DNA of 54,557 bases from Paludibacteraceae bacterium (GTDB lineage: Bacteria; Bacteroidota; Bacteroidia; Bacteroidales; Paludibacteraceae), in assembly GCA_017961765.1 (NCBI GenBank), contig JAGCWQ010000028.1, forward strand, positions 1 to 54,557, in the 5' to 3' direction. Positions 46,042 to 52,542 of this stretch are shown here, one piece after another. The stretch's first letter is position 1; the number at the start of each line of letters is the position of its first letter. Under the pieces are notes generated by a model that saw nothing but the letters and a program-made list of their open reading frames with translations, was not told the origin of the DNA and searched no databases. Both the position numbers and the translations under genes were made by a program.

Positions 46042-46386
46042 ATGACCGTAGCAGAAGTTAACGCCGCCATCGAGAGCAATCTCAAGAAGTACAACGAAGA
46101 TGCCGCCGAACTCAGACGCAAGTGGCTTGAGTCTGACGCAAATATCCTCAACGAATGGGCAAAGGAACACGCCGATTTTGCTATTGGCGATGTTATCAAG
46201 TACACTACCGGCAGCGGTAGGTGCATCAAGGTTGACAGAATCTACGGGCAGTACAACAAATACAATCACGTCCCTTATGTATGCTACGGAGGTGTTATCC
46301 TCAACGCAAAGCTTCAGCCCAAGAAAATCGACGGCGGGTATTTCACGATGTATGCGGACGGGCGTGAGATAGAAAAAGTCAAGTAA
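46042..46386 (+). CDS. Hypothetical protein, 114 aa
   Basis: The product has a helical first half (MTVAEVNAAIESNLKKYNED...) and a beta-rich second half with DFAIGDVIKYTTGSGRCIKV, like small SH3-like barrels. It is followed two bases later by the DUF262 gene. Function unknown. Confidence 0.65.
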   Translation: MTVAEVNAAIESNLKKYNEDAAELRRKWLESDANILNEWAKEHADFAIGDVIKYTTGSGRCIKVDRIYGQYNKYNHVPYVCYGGVILNAKLQPKKIDGGYFTMYADGREIEKVK

Positions 46387-46388
46387 CT

Positions 46389-46994
46389 ATGCTAACAGTT
46401 GATGAGGTTAAACGGGCTATCGGATTGTATAACATTCCGAAATATGTCCATATAAACAAAAACGTCTGTTTCGATTACAGACTGTTCGACGCCCTGACTC
46501 GCCCGAACTACGATGGCGACAACAAGGACTATAAGTACGACTTCGATGTGTTCTTGCCGAAATACGGAGTCAATCTTCAACGCCCGTATGTGTGGGAGCA
46601 TTGTCAGCAGCAGGAGTTCATCTTGTCAATCCTTCAGGAAAAGCCGTTGGATTCTATTATCCTTGTTCAGCACAACAGCGACAGGGAGAGAAAAAATACA
46701 ATCAACTACGTCATCGACGGAAAACAGCGCCTAACTACGATACAGAAGTTCGTCAACAACGAGTTCAGCATCTCGGTTGACGGAAAGGAGTACTATTTCA
46801 AGGACTTCGACGACGACCTCAAACTCTTTTTCAGGTCCAGGGTGAACTATATGACGGGCACCGTGTATTACAGTTACGACAACGCCCCTCTCACGGACGA
46901 TATGAAAATCACCCTGTTCAATTTCTATAACTTTGCCGGTACTCCGCAGACTGAGGAGCACAAGAAACGGCTCGAGGGTCTTTTGAAGAAATGA
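46389..46994 (+). CDS. DUF262 (ParB/GmrS-like) domain protein
   Basis: The 201-residue protein has LQRPYVWEHCQQQEFILSIL and NYVIDGKQRLTTIQKFVNNE. The R-P-Y-V-W and D-G-K-Q-R-L-T-T blocks are the signature of DUF262, the N-terminal domain of GmrSD-type enzymes with a ParB/sulfiredoxin-like nucleotide-dependent fold. The C-terminal nuclease domain (DUF1524) is missing; the protein is stand-alone. It may be a decoy, regulator or minimal enzyme. Confidence 0.82.
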   Translation: MLTVDEVKRAIGLYNIPKYVHINKNVCFDYRLFDALTRPNYDGDNKDYKYDFDVFLPKYGVNLQRPYVWEHCQQQEFILSILQEKPLDSIILVQHNSDRERKNTINYVIDGKQRLTTIQKFVNNEFSISVDGKEYYFKDFDDDLKLFFRSRVNYMTGTVYYSYDNAPLTDDMKITLFNFYNFAGTPQTEEHKKRLEGLLKK

Positions 46995-47176
46995 GTATGG
47001 TGGCGAGCCTGCACGAGGATGACACTTGTTGGTGCCCTGCGTGCGGAGAAATAGTCGAGGACGTATCAGATGACGGGGAGCCGTCATACGATGCGGTAGA
47101 TGGCGAGACAGAATATTATATCGAATGTCCCCATTGCGGGCAATCGTTCTACGTATCAAAAGCATATTACAAATGA
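46991..47176 (+). CDS. Small zinc-ribbon protein, 61 aa
   Basis: The product has CWCPACGEIVED and IECPHCGQSFYVSK, two CxxC knuckles 30 residues apart. It overlaps the DUF262 gene and the next gene by four bases each. A nucleic-acid or protein-binding adaptor is possible. Confidence 0.7.
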   Translation: MSMVASLHEDDTCWCPACGEIVEDVSDDGEPSYDAVDGETEYYIECPHCGQSFYVSKAYYK

Positions 47177-47544
47177 ACATCTTTGGAAAAGGCAACGTCG
47201 TCGTAACCGGTAAGGGCAAGGGCAACGTAATCAGAGTCAACGGAAACAATATCTGCATCAGCAACGGTGTAGTAACCATTAACGGTAAGAAGTACACCGA
47301 CCTCAACGAACTCCCAGACAAGGAAATCAAAATCATTGTTGAGGGCAACGTCGAGGAACTGACAGTAGATATGTGCGAAAGCATCGAGGTGAACGGCAGC
47401 GCCGGCAACGTTTCGACGCACAACGGAAACGTCTCCATCTCTCAGGGAGTCAACGGAAACGTTAGGACGCACAACGGCAACGTGGTTTGCGGCCCCGTCG
47501 GTGGAAGCGTCGATACCCATAACGGAAATATCATTCACAGGTAG
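47173..47544 (+). CDS. Repeat protein with GNVxTHNGNV units, 123 aa
   Basis: The product is Gly/Asn/Val-rich, with GNVVVTGKGKGNVIRVNGNN at the start and three C-terminal copies of a G-x-V-x-T-H-N-G-N-V/I unit. Such repeats form narrow beta-helices. I know related 'GNVSTxxGNVxC' proteins from Bacteroides phages and chromosomes without function. Start overlaps the upstream stop (ATGA). Confidence 0.7.
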   Translation: MNIFGKGNVVVTGKGKGNVIRVNGNNICISNGVVTINGKKYTDLNELPDKEIKIIVEGNVEELTVDMCESIEVNGSAGNVSTHNGNVSISQGVNGNVRTHNGNVVCGPVGGSVDTHNGNIIHR

Positions 47545-47548
47545 TCTC

Positions 47549-47824
47549 ATGAAATACGAGATTGAGGTTCATAACGTTATCAATGTCGATATTGATTTTG
47601 AAAGGCTGAAACAACTCGTTTCGGAAGAAATCGGCACGGATAACATATATGACATCCACACTGAATTCGGGGATCACGAAGACCATTATCTCGAAATGCT
47701 CGGAATTGATCTTACGAATGTGGATACAGAACAGGCCGTGTTCGATTTTATGTGGGAGGATTTCGGTGATTACCTCGAAAGTCAGGCTGAGGCCGAGTTC
47801 GATATGCGTCAAAAACACAAGTAA
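47549..47824 (+). CDS. Hypothetical acidic protein, 91 aa
   Basis: The product (MKYEIEVHNVINVDIDFERL...) is strongly acidic and His-containing. The longer frame into the upstream gene is rejected. Its last base is shared with the next ATG. Function unknown. Confidence 0.65.
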   Translation: MKYEIEVHNVINVDIDFERLKQLVSEEIGTDNIYDIHTEFGDHEDHYLEMLGIDLTNVDTEQAVFDFMWEDFGDYLESQAEAEFDMRQKHK

Positions 47825-48651
47825 TGCAACATTATATTTTACGCTGCAAGCATTGCCACAAGACTTACACCTACTGCACTCACGGTAACGACGATGGGTG
47901 CAGCAAGGATTATTGTGGGGAGTGCCAAACCGCAATTGACAACGCCCTCGGAAAAATCAAGGTTAAATTCCAACCTAAGTTCGTCGAGATAAAACCAACG
48001 TTCGGGCTTTCTGATATGCTTGGCGAAATAAGGGAAAAAGAGACGAAGAAATTGGAGGGCAACGATTTTAGCTTTCCTGCTATCGTCTGCCTTAACGTGC
48101 CTGACTGCGAATACGACAATGTTGAGGAGTTCACCCATGAAGGAAAGACTTACAGGATTGCTTGGGACGACGACAACGAGAATGAACAGCACTACTTCAT
48201 ACAGATGGAGTATGATGTCGAGAAGGGAGCGGTCACGAGCAACGTGTGGAGGGCTGAAACCTACAATGATTCTTACAGGAAGGGCAAGTCAGCAAAGTAC
48301 CAAATGAAGTTGATGATGAAGCACCTTGAGACGGCGATGGTTAATCCTAAACCAATGAAAAAACCGTCTGCACTTCTCTCATTCATGGACTTCGATTGGG
48401 ACATCAAAATACCCGATAAGCCGAAGTGGGTTCCTAAGCACGAACTGAGGACGTACACTGTAAACTACGACGGAGCGTTCTTGAAAATGTTTGTCGGTAA
48501 GGGAAGGAACTATGCCGATGGCTATGTCACGAACATTCCTCCTGAGGGATACAATCCGGAGGACGTGAACGAAATGCTCGAATACAAGGTAACCATATCC
48601 AAGTATGACGACGAGAACGTAGAGAGAATAACCAGGATAAAAGTGAAATGA
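47824..48651 (+). CDS. Hypothetical protein with N-terminal Cys cluster, 275 aa
   Basis: The first 40 residues hold CKHCHKTYTYCTHG and CSKDYCGECQ, a probable zinc ribbon. The middle has TYRIAWDDDNENEQHYFIQM and the C-terminus is beta-rich and basic. It is one of the larger unknown genes here. The stop overlaps the next ATG. Confidence 0.7.
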   Translation: MQHYILRCKHCHKTYTYCTHGNDDGCSKDYCGECQTAIDNALGKIKVKFQPKFVEIKPTFGLSDMLGEIREKETKKLEGNDFSFPAIVCLNVPDCEYDNVEEFTHEGKTYRIAWDDDNENEQHYFIQMEYDVEKGAVTSNVWRAETYNDSYRKGKSAKYQMKLMMKHLETAMVNPKPMKKPSALLSFMDFDWDIKIPDKPKWVPKHELRTYTVNYDGAFLKMFVGKGRNYADGYVTNIPPEGYNPEDVNEMLEYKVTISKYDDENVERITRIKVK

Positions 48652-48800
48652 GGACGCTTTGGCAATGGTTTTGGGAAGCACTGCTTATCTTTGTCGTCCT
48701 TCCTTTTATATGGTTTCCGGTATGTCTTTGTTTCACCAAAGATGGCATACCTCCCTGTTGGTTGGAATGGGTATGGGATCAGGCAACCGGCAATTTTTAA
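48648..48800 (+). CDS. Small Trp-rich membrane protein, 50 aa
   Basis: The frame gives MRTLWQWFWEALLIFVVLPF... with one hydrophobic span (about 8-28) and a Cys/Trp-rich tail ending DQATGNF. It overlaps the upstream gene by ATGA. Function unknown. Confidence 0.55.
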   Translation: MRTLWQWFWEALLIFVVLPFIWFPVCLCFTKDGIPPCWLEWVWDQATGNF

Positions 48801-48813
48801 AACAAATACAGAC

Positions 48814-49092
48814 ATGAAAAAGTTATTGGCAATTATTTCCGCAGTTCTTCTGTTTGCATCCTGCAGCAAAGAATCCGAATGCGTAATTACGTACAGGGTT
48901 TACTACACCGACACCCCTGCCGAGTGCACCTACAAGTTCAAGGGAGGCAAAAGTGCCGGGTACATTCTCGAAAGTTACAGGGGAAGTAACCGTCTTTCCG
49001 TATATCCGAGGACATTCCCCGCACTAGCGAAAACGCTCGTTTCCACTACCGCCCCGATAGAAGTGGTGGAACTCAAAAAGCCGGAAGTATGA
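48814..49092 (+). CDS. Putative lipoprotein, 92 aa
   Basis: The N-terminus MKKLLAIISAVLLFASCSKE is a lipoprotein signal with Cys17. The mature domain (CVITYRVYYTDTPAECTYKF) is beta-rich and small, as in many phage lipoproteins that alter the cell surface. The longer frame into the previous gene is rejected. Confidence 0.72.
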   Translation: MKKLLAIISAVLLFASCSKESECVITYRVYYTDTPAECTYKFKGGKSAGYILESYRGSNRLSVYPRTFPALAKTLVSTTAPIEVVELKKPEV

Positions 49093-49334
49093 GCAAACTG
49101 GATTCGCAGATTGAGAGTCTTAACAAGAAACTCATCGAAACCTACAACGGAATTACCGAAGATTGGAAGAACGTCGGGCATATCAGGTGCTATGATGGGC
49201 TTCTCGAACCGATAAGGGTGTTGCTTAGGGAGATACAGAACGCCAAGGACTGCGAGAAACGCGTCACAGAAGAAAATCGCCTCCGCACGTGTGACAAGCA
49301 CGAACTCGAGCAAATCTACGGAGAAGAATATTAA
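49089..49334 (+). CDS. Hypothetical coiled-coil protein, 81 aa
   Basis: The product (MSKLDSQIESLNKKLIETYN...) is helical with an acidic C-terminus. It overlaps the lipoprotein gene by four bases and ends just before a strong terminator. Confidence 0.65.
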   Translation: MSKLDSQIESLNKKLIETYNGITEDWKNVGHIRCYDGLLEPIRVLLREIQNAKDCEKRVTEENRLRTCDKHELEQIYGEEY

Positions 49335-49336
49335 CG

Positions 49337-49368
49337 AAATCCCGGTACGAAAGTATCGGGATTTTTTG
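49337..49368 (+). terminator. Intrinsic terminator; T run supplies the next -33 element
   Basis: Bases 49337-49348 pair with 49353-49364 in a 12-bp stem with one G-T pair and a GAAA tetraloop, then a T run ending in G. The TTTG at 49365-49368 is exactly 20 bases before the next -7 box. Confidence 0.92.
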
Positions 49369-49388
49369 GTTTTCAGAAAATAAATCGC

Positions 49389-49396
49389 TATATTTG
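49389..49396 (+). promoter_or_regulatory. Promoter: TTTG of the terminator and -7 TATATTTG
   Basis: TTTG (49365-49368) is the end of the upstream terminator. The ATG at 49426 is 29 bases after the box. Confidence 0.7.
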
Positions 49397-49425
49397 CAAA
49401 GAACAAATTTGCAAACTATCGAATT

Positions 49426-49767
49426 ATGAGAAAAGAGTACAGAGTTGTCATGTGGGTGATTGTCATTGCACTGATAGTCTTCGGCTATCTCGCATGCAGG
49501 TTCGCCAACGAAAAGACACAGGAGCACTTGATCCTGTCCGTTGACAAGGTTGAGAACACTACGGGTACCTCCGAAGGCTTCTCTACCGAAGTGTATTACC
49601 TGGTCACCACCGACAAGGGTGCATACAAAGTGGTAATGGAGGGGTTCAACGCCGCGCCTCAGTGTGCCGGCGTGAAAAAGGATTCCACCTACGTTCTTAC
49701 CACTCGTGGTATAGAGTTTCCTCTGTTCGGTATCTATCAGAACATCATCGGCGTAGCGAAAAAGTAA
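49426..49767 (+). CDS. Membrane-anchored protein, 113 aa
   Basis: One N-terminal span (about residues 9-25, VMWVIVIALIVFGYLAC) is followed by a soluble beta-rich domain (TEVYYLVTTDKGAYKVVMEG). A lipoprotein-type reading of the Cys is possible. The soluble part is probably periplasmic. Function unknown. Confidence 0.65.
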   Translation: MRKEYRVVMWVIVIALIVFGYLACRFANEKTQEHLILSVDKVENTTGTSEGFSTEVYYLVTTDKGAYKVVMEGFNAAPQCAGVKKDSTYVLTTRGIEFPLFGIYQNIIGVAKK

Positions 49768-49768
49768 C

Positions 49769-50080
49769 ATGGAAGACACGGACTACAAAAAACTTGACCA
49801 AACCGATATTCAGATATTCACCCGAATAATGAATCGGAACAGGAAAGAAATGTGGCACGAACTGGGCAATGCGGCCATTCCCGCACTTTGGCTCATTACC
49901 TGCGTCCTTAACATCCTGCTTTCTATCAGACATGACGACGAGGTGTCGTTCTATGTGTGGCACGCTATCGCCGTGGTTTGGGTCGTATTTCTCATCATTT
50001 ATTTGCATGATGCATACGTCCATTACAAGGATATGAGATCTGCCAAAAAAGTGTTGAACGCAAAAACAAAATTGCCATGA
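49769..50080 (+). CDS. Membrane protein, 103 aa, two spans
   Basis: Hydrophobic spans at about 36-54 and 64-84 are flanked by charged N- and C-termini. It overlaps the next gene by ATGA. Function unknown. Confidence 0.65.
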   Translation: MEDTDYKKLDQTDIQIFTRIMNRNRKEMWHELGNAAIPALWLITCVLNILLSIRHDDEVSFYVWHAIAVVWVVFLIIYLHDAYVHYKDMRSAKKVLNAKTKLP

Positions 50081-50409
50081 GCACACTGAAAGAACTTTAT
50101 TTCAAATGCGTGAAGCCTACCGGCGGAATTAGGCCGTGCCTCACCGAAGAGGAGTTCATCGAGGCTATGGAAGAAGAGCACCCTGAACTCAGGCAAGTCA
50201 AACTTGAACTTGAACAGACCGAATACTTGGAAGCCCTGGACACACTTCTCAAGTGCTACAACAACAAATGGTTTGACGGCAAAGACAGCCTGTGGGTTTA
50301 TTTCGTCAACAAGAGCGGTAAACACCTCACCTGTCAGGAGGTTCACGACTACTTCAAAAAAACGTTAGAAGAACTCAACCGGTACAGGCAGAAATATGGC
50401 AAACTCTAA
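50077..50409 (+). CDS. Hypothetical protein, 110 aa
   Basis: The product (MSTLKELYFKCVKPTGGIRP...) is helical and charged, with SGKHLTCQEVHDYFKKTLEE. No known motif. It overlaps the next gene by 14 bases. Confidence 0.65.
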   Translation: MSTLKELYFKCVKPTGGIRPCLTEEEFIEAMEEEHPELRQVKLELEQTEYLEALDTLLKCYNNKWFDGKDSLWVYFVNKSGKHLTCQEVHDYFKKTLEELNRYRQKYGKL

Positions 50410-50560
50410 CAAGTTCAAATGTCCGCTAATGGGCAGCTATCTTTTCTGCCATCTTGACGACGACGGAGAAAGCCCCCTCTATCAGTGTATCCACATTGGG
50501 GAGGAAGACAAGTGTCCGGCAAACATCGTAAAACAATCAGAAAACAACAATAGGAAATGA
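50396..50560 (+). CDS. Small Cys-rich protein, 54 aa
   Basis: The frame gives MANSNKFKCPLMGSYLFCHL..., then YQCIHIGEEDKCPANI: four Cys and two His in a pattern fit for one zinc. It overlaps both neighbours (ATGA downstream). Similar Cys-pair proteins recur in the window. Confidence 0.6.
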   Translation: MANSNKFKCPLMGSYLFCHLDDDGESPLYQCIHIGEEDKCPANIVKQSENNNRK

Positions 50561-50802
50561 AACTTTCAGAAGTAACTATCTGCCCCGCCCTGTTCTCGTG
50601 CTACATCGCGAAGCCGTTGAAGGACGGCAAGCGTATGTCTCAGGAGCGGAAGGCGCTCACCGATGACGAAATGCATGAGGTGATTGTCTGGTATGGTAAG
50701 AACCGGCTCGAGCCGAACACGCAGATGCAGTGGGAGTTCGAAGACGGTACGAAGATCCAAATCTGCCACATTACCAAAGATAAGGAGGAAAACCATGAGT
50801 AA
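50557..50802 (+). CDS. Hypothetical protein, 81 aa
   Basis: The product (MKLSEVTICPALFSCYIAKP...) contains ALTDDEMHEVIVWYGKN and an acidic end. It is coupled to the Cys-rich gene upstream. Function unknown. Confidence 0.65.
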   Translation: MKLSEVTICPALFSCYIAKPLKDGKRMSQERKALTDDEMHEVIVWYGKNRLEPNTQMQWEFEDGTKIQICHITKDKEENHE

Positions 50803-50995
50803 CGATCCAATCATTGTCGGATGGTGCGTATCGGGAATTAGTTTCTGCATTGGTATCATTGTCGGTATTATCGGCGGTTACGGTATGAAGGCCCAAGCCG
50901 ACAGGGAGCAGGCAAAGAAGAAGGAACTTACCCCTGACGAAATGAAGGAGGTAGCCAAAACTGCGCTCCGAAATTTCAACAACAGCAGGAAGTAG
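50795..50995 (+). CDS. Small membrane protein, 66 aa
   Basis: One span (about residues 6-28, IIVGWCVSGISFCIGIIVGI) is followed by a charged helix. The ATG is preceded by AAGGAGGAAAACC, an unusually good Shine-Dalgarno for this window, where most starts have none. The longer frame is rejected. Confidence 0.6.
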   Translation: MSNDPIIVGWCVSGISFCIGIIVGIIGGYGMKAQADREQAKKKELTPDEMKEVAKTALRNFNNSRK

Positions 50996-51159
50996 AACAG
51001 AGTCGGCAGCGTAGGGCAGTAAAGCGGTTATCTGCAACTCATGGGAGCCGTGTGGAAGACTGAGGTTAGTACCCTCAAATACCGTATTTAGTTTAAGGGA
51101 AAACAGACACACTATGTTGGATCGACGCCAACCGTTGCCACAATATAAAATCTAACAGT
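50996..51159 (+). other. Non-coding stretch with possible structured RNA
   Basis: No gene is seen in 164 bases. GCAG near 51006 and CTGC near 51032 could pair, and the run from 51070 to 51100 can fold weakly. It is less clearly structured than the spacers in the RNA islands. It forms a long leader for the small gene at 51160. Confidence 0.4.
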
Positions 51160-51318
51160 ATGGAAGACAAAAGAGGAGGACTTAACCTCGGCATTCTTTG
51201 GATTGCCTATGCCACTATTAACGGCTACAACGAGGCATCCGAAGAAAGAAAAGACGAGATATATAACGAATTTATCTCGTATGCCGAAAAGAAATTGGCC
51301 GGCGAGAGTATTTATTGA
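51160..51318 (+). CDS. Small hypothetical protein, 52 aa
   Basis: The frame gives MEDKRGGLNLGILWIAYATI... with YNEFISYAEKKLAGESIY at the end. Its stop codon falls inside the TATTTATTGATC element that precedes RNA island 2. Codon use is normal, so I consider it real. Confidence 0.55.
   Translation: MEDKRGGLNLGILWIAYATINGYNEASEERKDEIYNEFISYAEKKLAGESIY
51309..51316 (+). promoter_or_regulatory. TATTTATT motif, first promoter-like element of RNA island 2
   Basis: TATTTATTGATCGCACGA differs from the copy at 44774 by one base and has the same 37-base spacing to the following TATATTTG box. Confidence 0.5.
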
Positions 51319-51353
51319 TCGCACGATTCATTTCATTTTACAAAAATAATCAG

Positions 51354-51361
51354 TATATTTG
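51354..51361 (+). promoter_or_regulatory. -7 box TATATTTG of RNA island 2
   Basis: The box ends six bases before tRNA-Leu at 51368, so transcription would start at or next to the mature tRNA 5' end. Confidence 0.65.
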
Positions 51362-51367
51362 ACGAAA

Positions 51368-51456
51368 GCCCTGGTGGTGGAATTGGTAGTCACGTTGGAT
51401 CTAAACTCCAATGGCCCGCACGGGCTGTGCGGGTTCGAATCCCGCCCGGGGCACCA
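51368..51456 (+). tRNA. tRNA-Leu (anticodon TAA) with C at position 33
   Basis: Acceptor GCCCTGG/CCGGGGC, class II variable arm (GGCCCGCACGGGCTG region), T-stem TGCGGG/CCCGC(C) with loop TTCGAAT, discriminator A and encoded CCA (51454-51456). The anticodon stem TTGGA/TCCAA closes a loop TCTAAAC, giving TAA at 34-36 and C at 33, where U is nearly universal. Confidence 0.9.
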
Positions 51457-51641
51457 AGAAGAAATATCCCCGCCGTCCTCCAAATGGCGTTAAACAACTG
51501 AGAGGGTAAAAGTCTCGTGAAACTCAATCGGGGCCGAGCTTCCGGCAGGCACGTAAGGGTTGAATCTACTGCCGGCGCAGAACCGAAATGGTGACGTGGG
51601 TGGTGCGTCCCACGAGCCGAGCGAAAGAGGCGAAACGACTT
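51457..51641 (+). ncRNA. Structured RNA stretch between tRNA-Leu and its terminator
   Basis: No credible gene is present. CCCCG (51468-51472) pairs with CGGGG (51529-51533), CCGGCAG (51542-51548) with CTGCCGG (51569-51575), and CGTGGG (51595-51600) with CCCACG (51609-51614). Three successive stems ahead of an intrinsic terminator suggest a defined non-coding RNA of about 185-210 nt. Confidence 0.5.
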
Positions 51642-51670
51642 GCCTTGCATCGGGAAATGCAAGGCTTTTT
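51642..51670 (+). terminator. Intrinsic terminator after tRNA-Leu and structured RNA
   Basis: GCCTTGCAT (51642-51650) and ATGCAAGGC (51657-51665) form a perfect 9-bp stem with a six-base loop and five T. Confidence 0.92.
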
Positions 51671-51673
51671 AAG

Positions 51674-51708
51674 AAAATGTTAGTACGAAACGCAAACATT
51701 TTCGTACT
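51674..51708. repeat. Two interleaved inverted repeats (pseudoknot-like order)
   Basis: AAAATGTT (51674-51681) is complementary to AACATTTT (51695-51702), and AGTACG (51682-51687) to CGTACT (51703-51708). The arms alternate (1, 2, 1', 2'), the order of an H-type pseudoknot, with no loop between adjacent arms. It lies between the terminator and the tRNA-Gln promoter motif. Confidence 0.7.
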
Positions 51709-51714
51709 GCCATA

Positions 51715-51722
51715 TATTTATA
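51715..51722 (+). promoter_or_regulatory. TATTTATA motif upstream of tRNA-Gln
   Basis: ATATTTATAGG lies eight bases before tRNA-Gln at 51731. No TATATTTG box is present, so this motif is the only promoter candidate for this unit. Confidence 0.45.
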
Positions 51723-51730
51723 GGATGAAT

Positions 51731-51801
51731 AGCCACGTCGTATAAAGGTAATACACAGGATTTTGGCTCCTGCAATTTCCGTTCGATTCGGAACGTGGCT
51801 A
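51731..51801 (+). tRNA. tRNA-Gln (anticodon TTG)
   Basis: Acceptor AGCCACG/CGTGGCT, D-stem GTAT/ATAC, anticodon stem CAGGA/TCCTG with loop TTTTGGC, T-stem TTCCG/CGGAA with loop TTCGATT, discriminator A. CCA is not encoded. The HNH gene starts 15 bases later. Confidence 0.95.
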
Positions 51802-51815
51802 CAAAACTATTTAAT

Positions 51816-52487
51816 ATGGCAAAATATGATTGGAGCAAAGACAGAGTAGAACAGGCGGTTAAAAACAGTTTTTCCTATAACGATACTTTGAGGAATCTAG
51901 AAATAAAGGTATCCGGTAATAACGGAGAAACTTTAAAAAGAAAAATAAAAATATATGGTATAGATACTTCGCATTTTACATTTCATTCACCATATCAGGC
52001 TCCGGCAGTAAAAAACGTTTATGAGTATCTATTAAAAGGAAAATATGTTAAAACGGCCACCCTTAAAGAAAAACTCATAGCGGCAGGGCTTAAGACAAAC
52101 AAATGCGAAAAATGCGGAATATCTTCATGGCAAGGAGAACCGATAGTCTGCCAATTACATCATATTAACGGAGATAATACGGATAACAGGCTTGAAAATC
52201 TTCAAATGTTGTGCCCAAATTGTCACAGCCAAACAGATAACTATTGCGGGCAAGCAAACAAAAAAACTAATGGGCCAAGATACTGCAAAGATTGCGGAAG
52301 GGAACTTAAAAGTTCAAATTCAGAATATTGCCTATCTTGCGCATCTAGAAGAAGAAAAAAAATCACGCTTTCAGATGAAGAATTTTCAAAAATCTTGAAA
52401 GAGTGCGGATATAACAAATCAGAAACGGCTCGTAGACTTGGAGTAAGCGAAACAGCAATAAGAAAAAAATGCAAAAATTTGGAATAA
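51816..52487 (+). CDS. HNH endonuclease, probable homing type
   Basis: The 223-residue protein has KCEKCGISSWQGEPIVCQLH followed by HINGDNTDNRLENLQMLCPN and CHS. That is the HNH core (HHINGD, NxxLxLLCPNCH) with its two CxxC zinc knuckles. A second zinc ribbon (CKDCGRE...CLSC) and a C-terminal helix-turn-helix (CGYNKSETARRLGVSETAIR) for DNA binding follow. The DNA is visibly more A/T-rich than its neighbours and the gene abuts tRNA-Gln, both signs of a mobile gene. ATG at 51816 is preferred over a GTG inside the tRNA. Confidence 0.88.
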   Translation: MAKYDWSKDRVEQAVKNSFSYNDTLRNLEIKVSGNNGETLKRKIKIYGIDTSHFTFHSPYQAPAVKNVYEYLLKGKYVKTATLKEKLIAAGLKTNKCEKCGISSWQGEPIVCQLHHINGDNTDNRLENLQMLCPNCHSQTDNYCGQANKKTNGPRYCKDCGRELKSSNSEYCLSCASRRRKKITLSDEEFSKILKECGYNKSETARRLGVSETAIRKKCKNLE

Positions 52488-52491
52488 CCAA

Positions 52492-52499
52492 TATTTATT
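52492..52499 (+). promoter_or_regulatory. TATTTATT motif, RNA island 2 third unit
   Basis: The motif lies two bases before a TATATTTG box, again pairing the two promoter-like elements in front of a tRNA unit. Confidence 0.4.
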
Positions 52500-52501
52500 C
52501 G

Positions 52502-52509
52502 TATATTTG
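52502..52509 (+). promoter_or_regulatory. -7 box TATATTTG leading the repeat-RNA/tRNA unit
   Basis: The perfect box precedes 340 bases of structured non-coding RNA and then tRNA-Thr. The short frames that follow are not convincing genes. Confidence 0.6.
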
Positions 52510-52542
52510 CAATGAACAATTGATCTTTGTCATAATCTTGTA

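Noticed and set aside
48684-48691. TATCTTTG inside the small membrane gene at 48648
   Set aside because: It is coding sequence for LLIFVV; the next ATG is too far away for this box to explain it.
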